A stretch of 64,000 nt of DNA from Photobacterium sp. SKA34 (GCF_000153325.1 NZ_CH724144.1:128355-192354); one strand, 5' to 3'. Counted from the stretch's first letter, positions 1 through 13,502 are shown. The notes: generated by a model not told the origin, from the letters alone. Translations and numbers: made by a program.

Positions 1-641
1 TATGTTTGGGTAATAACAGGTGATTCTAGTGGCTCAACGGCGATGGTAGTAATTGCTTTGCCTTTTTGCTGTTTAATAAAACGGCTAACACCTGTAAGTG
101 TACCGCCTGTACCTACACCTGAGACAAACACATCAATTTCACCATCTGTTGCATCCCAAATTTCAGGGCCTGTGGTTTTTTCGTGGATCTCTGGGTTTGC
201 TGGGTTATTAAATTGCTGTAGCAGTAGGTATTTACTTGGATCTGAATTTACAATTTCTTCTGCTTTATCAATCGCGCCCTTCATGCCTTTCGGGGCTTCA
301 GTTAGTACAAGATTTGCACCCAAGGCTTTTAATAGCTTACGACGCTCAAGGCTCATGCTCTCAGGCATGGTTAATGTTAGCTTATAACCACGTGCAGCAG
401 CAACAAAAGCAAGTGCAACACCTGTATTACCACTAGTTGGCTCTACAAGTTCAACACCTTCTTTTAAAGTGCCTTTTTTCTCAGCATCCCAAATCATGTT
501 AGCGCCAATACGGCATTTAACACTAAAGCTTGGGTTACGAGCTTCTACTTTAGCTAACACTTTACCGTTACTTACGCGGTTAAGACGTACTAGTGGAGTA
601 TTACCAATAGTTAGTGAGTTATCTTCATAAATCTTGCTCAT
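1..641 (-). CDS. cysK: Cysteine synthase A (O-acetylserine sulfhydrylase), partial
   Basis: This is the N-terminal 213 residues of the PLP enzyme that makes cysteine from O-acetylserine and sulfide in the cytoplasm. The reverse strand from the ATG at 641 reads [20 protein letters not shown], nearly the E. coli CysK N-terminus. The PLP lysine is K42 in [11 protein letters not shown], and the substrate loop PTSGNTG and the GVGTGGT phosphate-binding motif follow. An AAGGAA ribosome site precedes the ATG. The gene runs off the left edge, so its C-terminus is not visible. It lies 263 bp downstream of cysZ on the same strand, a sulfur-assimilation pairing also known in enterics. The identification is secure. 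Confidence 0.96.
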   Translation of the reverse strand, partial: MSKIYEDNSLTIGNTPLVRLNRVSNGKVLAKVEARNPSFSVKCRIGANMIWDAEKKGTLKEGVELVEPTSGNTGVALAFVAAARGYKLTLTMPESMSLERRKLLKALGANLVLTEAPKGMKGAIDKAEEIVNSDPSKYLLLQQFNNPANPEIHEKTTGPEIWDATDGEIDVFVSGVGTGGTLTGVSRFIKQQKGKAITTIAVEPLESPVITQT

Positions 642-857
642 GCTTCGTTCCTTCGTGACACGTTAAAAGTAATATAAATTAAGAATATACTGGATAAGTT
701 ATTTGCAAAGTAATTAATGGTTATATCTTATTGTTATCAATGTGTGAATTATATTGAACTAAAGATATATAGAGGGATGAAAAGCGTCAAGTGACTAATT
801 TACAAATATGTTTTACTCCAATAACAATAGTGTTTGAAGCAAGTTTAGTGGAAAAGA

Positions 858-883
858 AAAGAGCACTAGAATAAGTGCTCTTT
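858..883 (-). terminator. Rho-independent terminator of cysZ
   Basis: A perfect 9-bp stem (AAAGAGCAC / GTGCTCTTT) with an 8-nt loop lies just beyond the cysZ stop. On the minus strand it is followed by a T-rich tract. It suggests that cysZ is not simply read through into cysK. Confidence 0.75.
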
Positions 884-904
884 GGTGAATATTTATCGTT
901 GATC

Positions 905-1666
905 TTAATAGCGTTTAAATTGCTCGCGGTAATGATCAACCCACATTGCTGTCGCGCCACAAACAGCAACAGGCATGACGAGTAAGTTAATAATTGGGGT
1001 CATAGTGAAAAACATGACAACAGCACCAAAACTTAACGCTTGACCACGATGTTCCTTAAGCGCATTTCGCATATCAATAAATGGCACTTTGTGGTTATCA
1101 AAAGGGTAATCAACATATTGAATTGTCATCATCCAAGCGCTGAATAAAAACCATAAAATAGGGCCAAGCGTTTGCCCGATGGCAGGGATCCACATTAGGA
1201 TCAATAAGCCGATTGCTTTGGGTAAGTAATATTTTAATTTGGTCCACTCTCTGCCCATGGTGCGAGGCAGATCTTTCATTAATGTTTTAAAACTATCATC
1301 GGGAGGAGCTTTACCTGTGAGTTTAGCTTCTAAATATTCAGCTAATAGCCCGTTAAATGGTGCTGCAATCCAGTTAGCAATGGTACTGAAGAAATAAGAA
1401 AACGTAACTAATGCAGCAATGGCAAGTAACGGCCACAAGACATAAGATAGCCATTCAAGCCAGCTAGGTAGGTAACTTAACCAACCATCAATCCAACCAT
1501 TCAACTGAGTAAGTAAAGTTGCAAATGCACCACCTAATAATAAGATATTGATGAGCAATGGAATGATTACAAAACGACGCGTTCCTGGTTGAGTAACCAG
1601 TTGTAATCCTTTTAAAAAGTATCCAGCACCGCTGGTTGTTGATTTGATGGCATGCTGTTGCGACAT
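905..1666 (-). CDS. cysZ: Sulfate transporter CysZ
   Basis: Inner-membrane protein that brings sulfate into the cell for cysteine synthesis. The 253-residue length equals that of E. coli CysZ, and the sequence shows the family pattern: an N-terminal [13 protein letters not shown] stretch, hydrophobic segments near residues 28-52, 66-92, 150-175 and 208-235, and the [13 protein letters not shown] signature around residue 185. It sits upstream of cysK on the same strand and is divergent from zipA, the same cysK-cysZ-zipA-ligA neighbourhood as in enteric bacteria. Nothing looks damaged. Confidence 0.93.
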   Translation of the reverse strand: MSQQHAIKSTTSGAGYFLKGLQLVTQPGTRRFVIIPLLINILLLGGAFATLLTQLNGWIDGWLSYLPSWLEWLSYVLWPLLAIAALVTFSYFFSTIANWIAAPFNGLLAEYLEAKLTGKAPPDDSFKTLMKDLPRTMGREWTKLKYYLPKAIGLLILMWIPAIGQTLGPILWFLFSAWMMTIQYVDYPFDNHKVPFIDMRNALKEHRGQALSFGAVVMFFTMTPIINLLVMPVAVCGATAMWVDHYREQFKRY

Positions 1667-2022
1667 TTGGTTTCCTTAATCGGATCTCTCAAATTTATTT
1701 TGATGAGGGATGATAGAGAGACTATACAAAGAGTATGTTAACGGGCTATATAGGAAGGAATCAAATGAAAATATGGTTGTCACAGTTTTGACAAACCAAT
1801 AAATCTCATGATTCATAATAAAAAATGGTGTAAAAGTGTACAAAACTCACGTTGTAAAGACTATCTTGACTGAATAGCGATATTCAACTTCTCATTATCA
1901 TTTGAGTTTTGGTACAGTAAGTCATCGGCAAGAAATTCTAGCTAGAGATTTTGTCTGCCTAGTTGATTTTTTACTATTATTAACCCCGTCTAGGGATAAC
2001 GAGTTAATTTCAGAGTATTCGT
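1667..2022. other. Divergent cysZ / zipA intergenic region
   Basis: These 356 bp separate the divergent starts of cysZ and zipA and must hold both promoters. The region is AT-rich. A short open frame starting at 1902 runs into zipA in another frame and has no ribosome site or coding character. I could not assign a specific -35/-10 pair or a CysB site with confidence. Confidence 0.5.
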
Positions 2023-3288
<1,266 letters not shown>

Positions 3289-3316
3289 TCTTTAAAAAGA
3301 TTTAGTCATTAATGAG

Positions 3317-3344
3317 CAGGCTCCTTTAAGGGGCCTGTTTTTTT
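3317..3344 (+). terminator. Terminator after zipA
   Basis: The stem caggctcc / ggggcctg (8 bp, one G-U pair) with a 5-nt loop is followed by a run of seven T. It separates zipA from ligA. Confidence 0.85.
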
Positions 3345-3412
3345 ATTTAAATTTAGGCAACAGTCTTAATCTTCTATATCGATAGGACGTTGTTTTGGCA
3401 GAAACTATTTAG

Positions 3413-5443
<2,031 letters not shown>

Positions 5444-5481
5444 TACCTTTTTATAGGGTTGATAAACCTTGTTACAAAAAA

Positions 5482-5510
5482 AGTCGCTCCATTTGGGGCG
5501 GCTTTTTTTT
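5482..5510 (+). terminator. Terminator after ligA
   Basis: The stem agtcgctcc / ggggcggct (9 bp, with G-U pairs) with a 4-nt loop attt is followed by a run of T to 5510. Confidence 0.85.
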
Positions 5511-5640
5511 ATGAATTAAATGAAACAGTGTATATAACAGTGTGATCAATACGGGAAATAGCTGTTTTTTTATTAACAAAAGATAATAATGTTAATTATT
5601 TGTTTCTAAAAAAACACAAGTTTTTCAATAATAAAGAAAA

Positions 5641-5735
5641 CACGATCAGGGTCACACATATACGCTTCCATGCTCATAAGTAATTGTTTGTAAATGATTA
5701 ATTTGTAATTATGAAAACATTTGAACTGGATCACT
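5641..5735 (+). promoter_or_regulatory. CRP-like sites in the long porin upstream region
   Basis: The 462-bp gap between the ligA terminator and the porin start has no gene. Two stretches resemble the CRP consensus TGTGA-N6-TCACA: 5720-5735 (TTTGA-N6-TCACT, 8 of 10) and 5641-5656 (CACGA-N6-TCACA, 7 of 10). CRP, ToxR and OmpR are known to control porins in Vibrionaceae, but no binding is shown here and such matches can arise by chance in AT-rich DNA. A 60-codon open extension upstream of the porin (5792-5971) is not credible coding sequence. Confidence 0.35.
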
Positions 5736-5971
5736 ATAGGCCAGAAACTTTGCACTGAATCAAATTTTTAACACAAGAAAGTAAGTTCTTATTGATGTTT
5801 TGCGCTGCGAAAGTAGTCTTAATAACGAAGTTTAATAAAGTTCAATTTCGAACGAAAAAATATGAATTGGTCGAATTGATTCGACTAACATATGGGAGAT
5901 TTACTTGTAGCCTTCGGCGGCCAACCATTCAGGTTACAGGTAAACAGCTTATATCTTTAGGAGTTTATTCC

Positions 5972-7045
5972 ATGGAAAATATGTTCAAACGTACGCTATT
6001 AGGCGCATCAATTGCTTTAATTTCATCTTCAGCTATCGCTGCAGGTGATGCCTATCAAGTAGGCATTAACTCTGACTTTAACGTTGATGTTTACGGTGTT
6101 GCTGCAATCTCTGCTTTTTATCAAGAAGATGGTAATACATACGATTGGGAAAATGAATCACGTATCGGTTTCCGAGCTTCTAAAGCAATGACTGATAACA
6201 TTGAAGGTTTCATGCAAATTGAATCTGGTTATGTTGGTGATGAAGGTAAAAACGGGGCACTAGGTGTGCGTGATACATTCTTAGGTCTTCGTGGCGATTG
6301 GGGTTCTGTACGTTTTGGTCGTATGCTTACACCTATGTATGAAATCATTGACTGGCCATACTCTAACCCAGGTTTAGGTCGTGTGTTTGACTGGGGTGGT
6401 GACGTTAAATACAACCGAGACCGTCATGGTAACACTATGCGTTATGACTCAGCACAACTTGGTAACTTTAGCTTTAGTGTTGCTACAGGTGTTGGTGATA
6501 CAAGCGTTAAAGATAACTACTGGTATGGTGCAAGTGCTCATTTAAAAGTTGCTGAAGTTCTTACATTACATGCAGGTTTAGAAAGTGAAAACAATCGTGA
6601 GCTTACTGCTGCTAAAGCTGCTACTTTTGAAGTAATTGATGCTGCAGGTACAGTTAAAGAAACTGCTGCTGTAGCTGGTGAGAACGCTGATACATTTGGT
6701 TATATCGTCGGTTTTGAAGCTTCACTACCTGCTGGCTTTGGTCTTGCTGGTGCATATAAAGCTGGTGAAAGTGATGTTATTGGTGGCGTTAAATCAGAGC
6801 AGGCATCTTACTCTGTAATCGCACAGTATTGGAATGGCCCAATGGGTATTAAAGTTGGTTACGCAGCTAACTTAGACTCTAAGAAAGCTGGTGTTAAACA
6901 AGATGATGCAGATTCAGTTGTTTCTGGTCAGTTAATGTATCTTATTAACGGCTTTGTACCATACGTACGTATCGGTCAACATGATGCTTATAACTCAGAT
7001 GATAAATCATACTTTGCACGTGTTGGTCTAGAATACGGTTTCTAA
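5972..7045 (+). CDS. General outer-membrane porin (OmpU/OmpL-like, trimeric 16-strand family)
   Basis: Outer-membrane diffusion channel. I place the start at the ATG at 5972 because it follows a TAGGAG ribosome site and opens a clean signal peptide (MENMFKRTLLGASIALISS, cleavage after AIAA near residue 24). The mature part shows Gram-negative porin features: NVDVYGVAAIS first strand, ESRIGFRASKAMTDNIEGFMQIESG, the FLGLRGDWGSVRFGRM segment leading into the constriction loop, and a C-terminal LEYGF strand ending in the phenylalanine used for BAM recognition. The 357-residue length is typical. It is monocistronic, with a long regulated leader and a strong terminator. The exact orthologue (OmpU, OmpL or OmpH) cannot be settled by eye. 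Confidence 0.9.
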   Translation: MENMFKRTLLGASIALISSSAIAAGDAYQVGINSDFNVDVYGVAAISAFYQEDGNTYDWENESRIGFRASKAMTDNIEGFMQIESGYVGDEGKNGALGVRDTFLGLRGDWGSVRFGRMLTPMYEIIDWPYSNPGLGRVFDWGGDVKYNRDRHGNTMRYDSAQLGNFSFSVATGVGDTSVKDNYWYGASAHLKVAEVLTLHAGLESENNRELTAAKAATFEVIDAAGTVKETAAVAGENADTFGYIVGFEASLPAGFGLAGAYKAGESDVIGGVKSEQASYSVIAQYWNGPMGIKVGYAANLDSKKAGVKQDDADSVVSGQLMYLINGFVPYVRIGQHDAYNSDDKSYFARVGLEYGF

Positions 7046-7077
7046 TCCAATATAACGTGTATGTAATAAATTTTAAA

Positions 7078-7101
7078 AAGGAGCCTAATGGCTCCTTTTT
7101 T
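7078..7101 (+). terminator. Terminator after the porin gene
   Basis: The 8-bp perfect stem aaggagcc / ggctcctt with loop taat is followed by a T run. It lies 33 bp after the porin stop. Confidence 0.9.
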
Positions 7102-7623
7102 GGTTAGTGGATCAGGCAATCAATCATTAGATTGGAAACTAAATTCCTTTGACTGATAACAAGAGTAGTTAGATTAGAGTTGTATGTAAATTAGTTTGAT
7201 GTTGCCACCGTTTTTACACTGTATTGTCGGTACGATAATGTGCATAAGGTTATGTTCAAAGGCTTACGTTGTAGTTCAAATGAATAAAAATGAGTTTTAA
7301 TTAAGAACTACTCTCTTAGTGAGAAGGGGAATCTGGTTTACACTAAATATTATGAGTTAAATACAGGAGAATAGACATTATAAGAGATGGAGTATATTTC
7401 AGCTAAAGATTAAGTTATCAGGAAAGTGGTCAATAATAAGTAGTATCATGAAGGCTAAAAGCCGCTGAGTGATAAATAGGAATATAATGTAGAGACTAAA
7501 TGTTATATAAAATATTTATCGATGAAATAAAAATTTATTAAGTTGAAGGGCTACTATGGATAATATTTTTATGAGTTTAAAAAAATGAATATGTAAAAAA
7601 TAATTTACGATATTTAAGATAAA
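7102..7623. other. Gene-free stretch between porin and DUF2057 gene
   Basis: About 520 bp of AT-rich sequence with frequent stops in all frames. I see no tRNA, no repeat and no credible short gene in it. A small RNA cannot be excluded by reading. Confidence 0.5.
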
Positions 7624-7647
7624 TCCTCCTGTTGCATAACAAGAGGA
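7624..7647 (-). terminator. Terminator of the DUF2057 gene
   Basis: A 10-bp stem (tcctcctgtt / aacaagagga, one G-U pair) with a 4-nt loop lies 16 bp beyond the stop codon. The T tract on the minus strand is weak, so efficiency is uncertain. Confidence 0.55.
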
Positions 7648-7663
7648 CTCCGTCTTTTATTTG

Positions 7664-8347
7664 TTATAGATTTTGAACAGCCCAACTTATGAATTCTTTT
7701 CTAGTCTTTAAATCAGATTTTTTGAATAATTCTTTAAGTTGTAAGGTTACATTATCGTTATCTATTTGAGTAGCTGTAGTAGCTGTAGTAGCTGTAGTAG
7801 CTGTAGTAGCTGTAGTAGCTGTAGTAGCTGTGATTGCTGTAGTAGTTATGGCTGCAATATTTCCTGATTTATTATACTGCTCTACCAAGCGAGCGTAATC
7901 TTGAGTAATTGCAAATCCGCTTCTTCCTTTTAGCGTATCAAATTTAAATGGATAATTTTTATTACTAGAGATATCAATAAGATCTGGTTGAGGGTTTTTA
8001 ATAAATGCTTTAGCTGTTAGTGAATCTGAAAAGTTAGGTACAGATAACTTTAGCGAATCATTTGAAGCCTTGAAAGTCATTACGTAAGCAGGGGATTTAA
8101 AGCGTTCACTTTGTGTTTCTCCTTTATAAAAGTATTGATCTATCCGGTAGACAATTTGATTTTGGCCATTTTTTAAAGTGATAGAGTCTGGTGTTGACGT
8201 AAAATAACTACTAATTCCTTTATCAACTTCATTTTCATTAATGACAAGCAATTTAATATTTTTAGGTAATTCTAACTTAACATCTGCAAATACATTAAAT
8301 GATAAAGGCATAAGCAGTGTTGCGAAGGCCAGCTTATTAATTTTCAT
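7664..8347 (-). CDS. UPF0319/DUF2057 family secreted protein (YccT-like)
   Basis: Periplasmic or secreted protein of the DUF2057 family, whose members are about 220 residues and whose role is poorly known. It has a signal peptide (MKINKLAFATLLMPLSFNVFA), the family start VKLELPKNIKLLVINE, and the C-terminal helix LKTRKEFISWAVQNL seen in family members. Residues about 166-192 are an Ala-Thr-Thr repeat encoded by 9-bp units; this tract is not a family feature as far as I know and looks like an expanded microsatellite between the folded core and the C-terminal helix. The gene is monocistronic. Family assignment is from motif memory. Confidence 0.8.
   Translation of the reverse strand: MKINKLAFATLLMPLSFNVFADVKLELPKNIKLLVINENEVDKGISSYFTSTPDSITLKNGQNQIVYRIDQYFYKGETQSERFKSPAYVMTFKASNDSLKLSVPNFSDSLTAKAFIKNPQPDLIDISSNKNYPFKFDTLKGRSGFAITQDYARLVEQYNKSGNIAAITTTAITATTATTATTATTATTATTATQIDNDNVTLQLKELFKKSDLKTRKEFISWAVQNL
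7771..7851 (-). repeat. 9-bp tandem repeat inside the DUF2057 gene
   Basis: Six perfect copies of tagctgtag (7771-7824) are followed by three decayed copies to 7851. On the coding strand each unit gives an Ala/Thr/Thr tripeptide, so copy-number change keeps the frame. Confidence 0.93.
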
Positions 8348-8539
8348 ATTCTTTCCTTGTCAGTTACATCTAAAGCAAATTAATAATTTCTACTTATCGA
8401 TTTTACGCATATAAGGAAAATGTTTCTAAGGAAATTTAGTATTAATGAAGCAGTAATCAGAAGCTTATCACAGCTCTAATAATTTATTTGATAAAGGTTG
8501 AGCATACAGATAGTAAAAGATTATCTATCTACATTAGCT

Positions 8540-8725
8540 CTAATGTTCTGACTTATAATGATTACATATTGGTGCGGGTAAGTATCTTATTTCATTTTTC
8601 TCTAAATAACACTCTTTAGCGCTGTTTTCAGCACCATATGATGAGTTGATTGTTGAAGTTGAGTCACATCCATAGCTAAATAAGCTGGCAAAATTAGCGT
8701 TACGATTACACATATTATTTTTCAT
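8540..8725 (-). CDS. Small hypothetical protein, Cys-containing
   Basis: A 61-residue open frame (MKNNMCNRNANFASLFSYGC...) with an AGAAGG ribosome site 8 nt before the ATG. It has four cysteines (positions 6, 20, 39, 54), no signal peptide and no membrane segment. I do not recognise it. It is alone between the DUF2057 gene and the gltX promoter, on the opposite strand to gltX. The good ribosome site is the main support; the frame could still be chance in AT-rich DNA. Confidence 0.35.
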   Translation of the reverse strand: MKNNMCNRNANFASLFSYGCDSTSTINSSYGAENSAKECYLEKNEIRYLPAPICNHYKSEH

Positions 8726-8946
8726 ACGCTATACCTTCTTCATATTGATGACTTTCTCTAAAGTATGATGGGATTCTATTTGTAATGATGCTTTTTGCTG
8801 TGGAGTTCTTATAACTGGTTATATGGTTACTTTTATAAGAACTTATCCGAAGGATTGTAGATTTACCTCACAGTGCTAAAATACTCCTCATTAGATAAGA
8901 CACAGTAGCCCTTACTGTGTGGTCCTTCATTCATAAGGTAATTTCA

Positions 8947-10371
8947 ATGACGGTTAAAACTCGTTTTGCACCAAGTCCAACTGGCTTTTTGCACGTAGGC
9001 GGTGCTCGTACTGCACTTTACTCATGGTTATACGCTAAACATATGGGCGGCGAGTTTGTACTTCGTATTGAAGATACGGATCTAGAGCGTTCAACACAAG
9101 AAGCTATCGATGCGATTATGGAAGGTATGGAGTGGTTAGAGCTTAACTGGGATGAAGGTCCTTACTACCAAACTAAGCGTTTTGATCGTTATAACGAAGT
9201 GGTTGATCAACTACTAGCAGAAGATAAAGCGTACAAATGTTACTGTCCAAAAGAGCTTCTTGACGAAATTCGTGAAGAGCAAATGGCAGCAGGCGTTAAA
9301 CCTCGTTATGATGCAAACCACCCTAAAATTGTTGCAGCTAATGCCGCTGCAACAGAAGATTCTCCATTTTGTATCCGCTTCCGTAACCCTAAAGAAGGAA
9401 CGGTCGTTTTTGATGATAAGATCCGTGGCCACATCGAAATTGCTAACAGTGAGCTTGATGATCTGATCATTCGTCGTACAGATGGTAGCCCAACGTACAA
9501 TTTCTGTGTGGTTATCGATGACTGGGATATGGGTATTACTCAAGTTGTTCGTGGTGAAGATCATATCAACAATACGCCACGTCAAATTAATATCTATAAA
9601 GCGCTAGGTGCACCAGTACCTGAGTTTGCACACTGTGCAATGATTTTAGGTGATGATGGCGCGAAATTATCTAAGCGTCATGGCGCTGTGGGTGTAATGC
9701 AGTACCGTGATGATGGTTACCTGCCACAAGCACTACTGAACTACTTAGTACGTCTAGGTTGGTCTCATGGCGATCAAGAGATTTTCTCACTACAAGAGAT
9801 GATCGATCTATTTAGCCTAGAGTCAGTCAGTAAGTCTGCATCTGCATTTAATACTGACAAGCTATTATGGCTTAACAATCATTACATCAAAACAGCAGAA
9901 CCAGAATACGTTGCTAAGTACCTAAAATGGCACTTAGATCAGAAAGAAATTTCTATTGAAAATGGTCCAGCTATTACAGATGTGATCACGCTTGTAGGTG
10001 AGCGTTGTAATACATTAATCGAACTTGCTGAACAATCTCGTTACTTCTACCAAGATTTTAGCGAATTTGAAGCTGGCGCGGCGAAAAAACACTTACGTCC
10101 TGTTGCTAAAGAAGCGTTAGCACTTGCACTTGCTAAAGTTGAAGCACTTGATGAATGGACAACAGAAAACCTTCATGCTGTTATTGCACAAGTGTGTGAA
10201 GAACTTGAACTAGGTATGGGTAAAGTAGGTATGCCTCTTCGTGTAGCTGTTACAGGCCAAGGTCAGTCACCTTCTGTAGATGCTGTTATGCAGCTAATTG
10301 GTAAAGAGCGTATTATAGCTCGAATTAAAATGGCATTAGCATTTATTGCAGAGCGTGAAGCTAACGCATAA
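8947..10371 (+). CDS. gltX: Glutamyl-tRNA synthetase
   Basis: Charges tRNA-Glu with glutamate; class I aminoacyl-tRNA synthetase. The start at 8947 gives [20 protein letters not shown], the canonical N-terminus, with AAGG 8 nt upstream; an in-frame ATG at 8917 would add 10 unlikely residues. The HIGH-like motif FLHVGGA is at residues 14-20 and the KMSKS-like motif KLSKRHG is near residue 240. The C-terminal anticodon-binding region is complete. Length 474 against 471 in E. coli. As in other gammaproteobacteria, a tRNA-Ala(GGC) lies nearby downstream, here separated by an IS-damaged locus. Confidence 0.98.
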   Translation: MTVKTRFAPSPTGFLHVGGARTALYSWLYAKHMGGEFVLRIEDTDLERSTQEAIDAIMEGMEWLELNWDEGPYYQTKRFDRYNEVVDQLLAEDKAYKCYCPKELLDEIREEQMAAGVKPRYDANHPKIVAANAAATEDSPFCIRFRNPKEGTVVFDDKIRGHIEIANSELDDLIIRRTDGSPTYNFCVVIDDWDMGITQVVRGEDHINNTPRQINIYKALGAPVPEFAHCAMILGDDGAKLSKRHGAVGVMQYRDDGYLPQALLNYLVRLGWSHGDQEIFSLQEMIDLFSLESVSKSASAFNTDKLLWLNNHYIKTAEPEYVAKYLKWHLDQKEISIENGPAITDVITLVGERCNTLIELAEQSRYFYQDFSEFEAGAAKKHLRPVAKEALALALAKVEALDEWTTENLHAVIAQVCEELELGMGKVGMPLRVAVTGQGQSPSVDAVMQLIGKERIIARIKMALAFIAEREANA

Positions 10372-10395
10372 GCTTGTTAAACGTTAAATAAAAAA

Positions 10396-10418
10396 ACGGA
10401 GCATTAATGCTCCGTTTT
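10396..10418 (+). terminator. Terminator after gltX
   Basis: A perfect palindrome, ACGGAGCATT / AATGCTCCGT, preceded by an A run and followed by TTT. It may work in both directions, also ending the small minus-strand gene next to it. Confidence 0.88.
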
Positions 10419-10438
10419 ATATAGTTGAAATTTTAGAT

Positions 10439-10600
10439 TTATTTCTTATTTTCTACGCATACCCAAAAGTTTTGAGCTGTTGCACATTGTTGCATTACTT
10501 TTAATGGTAGCTCTTTGGCCCGTTCTTCATCAGTGTTTGCATTTACTACGAAGCTTGAAGAGAACATCAAAACTAGAAACAAAAGAAATACCCTAATCAC
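10439..10600 (-). CDS. Small secreted peptide, GTG start, hypothetical
   Basis: A 53-codon frame starting with GTG at 10600, preceded by a strong GGGGG ribosome site 6 nt upstream. The N-terminus (MIRVFLLFLVLMFSSSFVVNA) is a convincing Sec signal peptide with a VNA cleavage site. The mature product would be about 32 residues, NTDEERAKELPLKVMQQ followed by a short tail with two cysteines (precursor positions 39 and 48) able to form a disulfide. It is on the same strand as the two Gly-rich repeat secreted proteins downstream of it in the window. I do not recognise the family and give no function. Confidence 0.6.
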   Translation of the reverse strand: MIRVFLLFLVLMFSSSFVVNANTDEERAKELPLKVMQQCATAQNFWVCVENKK

Positions 10601-11191
10601 AATAACCCCCTTTATTTATTGAAAGAATCTTTTTTATTTTAGAACAAGATCACACTTCCTGTGGGGATTTCAAATAATGGGCAAGAGTGATAATTAGAAT
10701 CTTGCATTCACAATAGGGAAGACAGGAAGATCTTTGCTAACGAAAGTACCAGAACGGTCGAAGTTGATTAAACCGATTTGAATACCTTTATTGATATGAT
10801 TTGTTGCATTCATAAAGCCAAATTGAAGTCCATTTAAACTACCTGCATAATTAAATAGTCCTAATTGCGCACCTGTGAAATTACCTTCTGTGTAGTTTAC
10901 TAGACCTACATCAGCACCTTTTGCTGTTCCTCCATTAAAGTTTGCTAAACCTAATTCAAACCCTTTCATACTTGTACGGGTTCGGTTTGCACCATAAAAC
11001 AAACCAAGGTTAAGACCTGTAAAGTTATCAATATCAGAAAGACCAAGAACTGAAAAATTTAACCCTTTCACGTTATGGCTTCGACCATAAAGTGCACTTA
11101 ATCGAACACCTGATACATCTGTAGTGGCATAGTGAATTTGGTCACTTAGTTAGAGGTGATATCATCACTTCATACGTTAACAGGTGACACT

Positions 11192-12369
<1,178 letters not shown>

Positions 12370-12655
12370 CCACTACAATCACCTGCTGGTAAGTTAATTG
12401 TTGGAACAGAAAGTTGTACTGGAGTATCAGCGTAAACGGATGGAGCACAAATTGCTGTTGCTAGTAAAAAAGAGGTTAGTTGAAGCTTCATGAAATAGTC
12501 CTTAAGGTTAGTCGTCACCATTAAAGATATTTAACCGCACTTTATTACTAGAGGTGTCAATGGTAAGTAAATGATATAGGTCGTAAATATTTTTATGTAT
12601 GTGAAGGTTATATTTTGCGTTAATTCACAAATATAGTTATATCTTTGTAGTTATG

Positions 12656-12684
12656 TTGACACTGATGCAGTGAGATTTTATTGT
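12656..12684 (+). promoter_or_regulatory. Likely sigma-70 promoter of tRNA-Ala
   Basis: A consensus -35 TTGACA (12656-12661) is followed after 17 bp by TATTGT (12679-12684), four of six matches to the -10 consensus. The tRNA begins 12 bp downstream. Confidence 0.6.
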
Positions 12685-12695
12685 AATCTTGTTTT

Positions 12696-12771
12696 GGGGC
12701 TATAGCTCAGCTGGGAGAGCGCTTCGCTGGCAGCGAAGAGGTCAGCGGTTCGATCCCGCTTAGCTCCACCA
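12696..12771 (+). tRNA. tRNA-Ala (anticodon GGC)
   Basis: A 76-nt cloverleaf with an encoded CCA end. The acceptor stem GGGGCTA pairs with TAGCTCC, the anticodon stem-loop is CTTCG-CTGGCAG-CGAAG with anticodon GGC (reads GCC), and the T arm contains GGTTCGATCC. A tRNA-Ala(GGC) near gltX is a known gammaproteobacterial arrangement. Confidence 0.97.
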
Positions 12772-12777
12772 AATTTT

Positions 12778-12803
12778 AAACCTCGCCATGTGCGAGGTTT
12801 TTT
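12778..12803 (+). terminator. Terminator after tRNA-Ala
   Basis: The 9-bp stem aaacctcgc / gcgaggttt with loop catgt is followed by a T run, 6 bp after the tRNA end. Confidence 0.9.
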
Positions 12804-12823
12804 TATATTTAAATTTATCTATT

Positions 12824-12853
12824 AAAAAGAAAGCCCCGCTCAGTGTCGAGGCT
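12824..12853 (-). terminator. Terminator of the intact Gly-rich repeat gene
   Basis: On the minus strand, AGCCTCG pairs with CGGGGCT (7 bp, one G-U) around an 8-nt loop, followed by a TTTCTTTTT tract. It lies about 20 bp beyond the stop codon. Confidence 0.75.
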
Positions 12854-12874
12854 CTTTATTGTTATAGCGAAATC

Positions 12875-13414
12875 TTAGAATCGCGCATTTACAATAGGAA
12901 ATACAGGTAGGCTCTTACTGACGAAAGTACCAGACTTATCATAGTTAATCAGACCGATCTGAATACCTTTATTAATATGATCGGTTGCGTTCACTAAACC
13001 AAACTGTAGACCATTTAGTGTTCCTGCGTAGTTAAACGTACCGAACTGCGCACCTGTAAAGTTGCCTGCTGTGTAGTTTACGGCACCAAAATCAGCACCT
13101 TTCGCATTACCGTCATTCCAGTTTGCAAGACCAAATTCAACACCAGTCATCATCGAACGAGTACGGTTCACACCAAATGCTAGACCAAAGTTTAGACCTT
13201 TGAATGTATCAACATCTGAAAGACCTAATAGCGAGAAGTTTACACCTGTTACAGAAGCGGTATGCCCATATAAAGCATTTAAGCGAACACCTGTAACGTT
13301 ACCTGCTGGTAGGTTTACGCCAGGTACTGAAAGCTGAACCGGTGTGTTAGCCATAGCTGCAGCAGGAGCAAGAAGAGCTGCAGATACAATAAGAGATGCT
13401 AATTTCATTTTCAT
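12875..13414 (-). CDS. Gly-rich repeat secreted/surface protein (VC2662-like), intact
   Basis: A 179-residue exported protein of unknown function. The signal peptide is MKMKLASLIVSAALLAPAAA with cleavage near AMA|NTPVQ. The mature part is built from about six degenerate repeats of 18-22 residues around the pattern G-x-x-F/I-G-L/A-x-N/F (for example GVEFGLANWNDG, GADFGAVNYTAG, GAQFGTFNYAG, GLQFGLVNATD, GIQIGLINYDKSG), which could form a small beta-solenoid or beta-barrel-like surface structure. From memory it resembles the VC2662 family of Vibrio; I cannot confirm this by search. A paralogue with the same C-terminus (LPVFPIVNARF) lies on the other side of tRNA-Ala and is IS-disrupted. Confidence 0.82.
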   Translation of the reverse strand: MKMKLASLIVSAALLAPAAAMANTPVQLSVPGVNLPAGNVTGVRLNALYGHTASVTGVNFSLLGLSDVDTFKGLNFGLAFGVNRTRSMMTGVEFGLANWNDGNAKGADFGAVNYTAGNFTGAQFGTFNYAGTLNGLQFGLVNATDHINKGIQIGLINYDKSGTFVSKSLPVFPIVNARF

Positions 13415-13502
13415 AATAATATCCTAAACAAACGCATAACATGAGAGTTATGAAGTGTTGGCAGTATAGATACAAAACTTAAAAGAACAACGTTCAAATA
13501 TT

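Noticed and set aside
5792-5971. 60-codon in-frame extension at the porin N-terminus
   Set aside because: It has no ribosome site and would bury the signal peptide. The ATG at 5972 has a TAGGAG site and a clean signal peptide.
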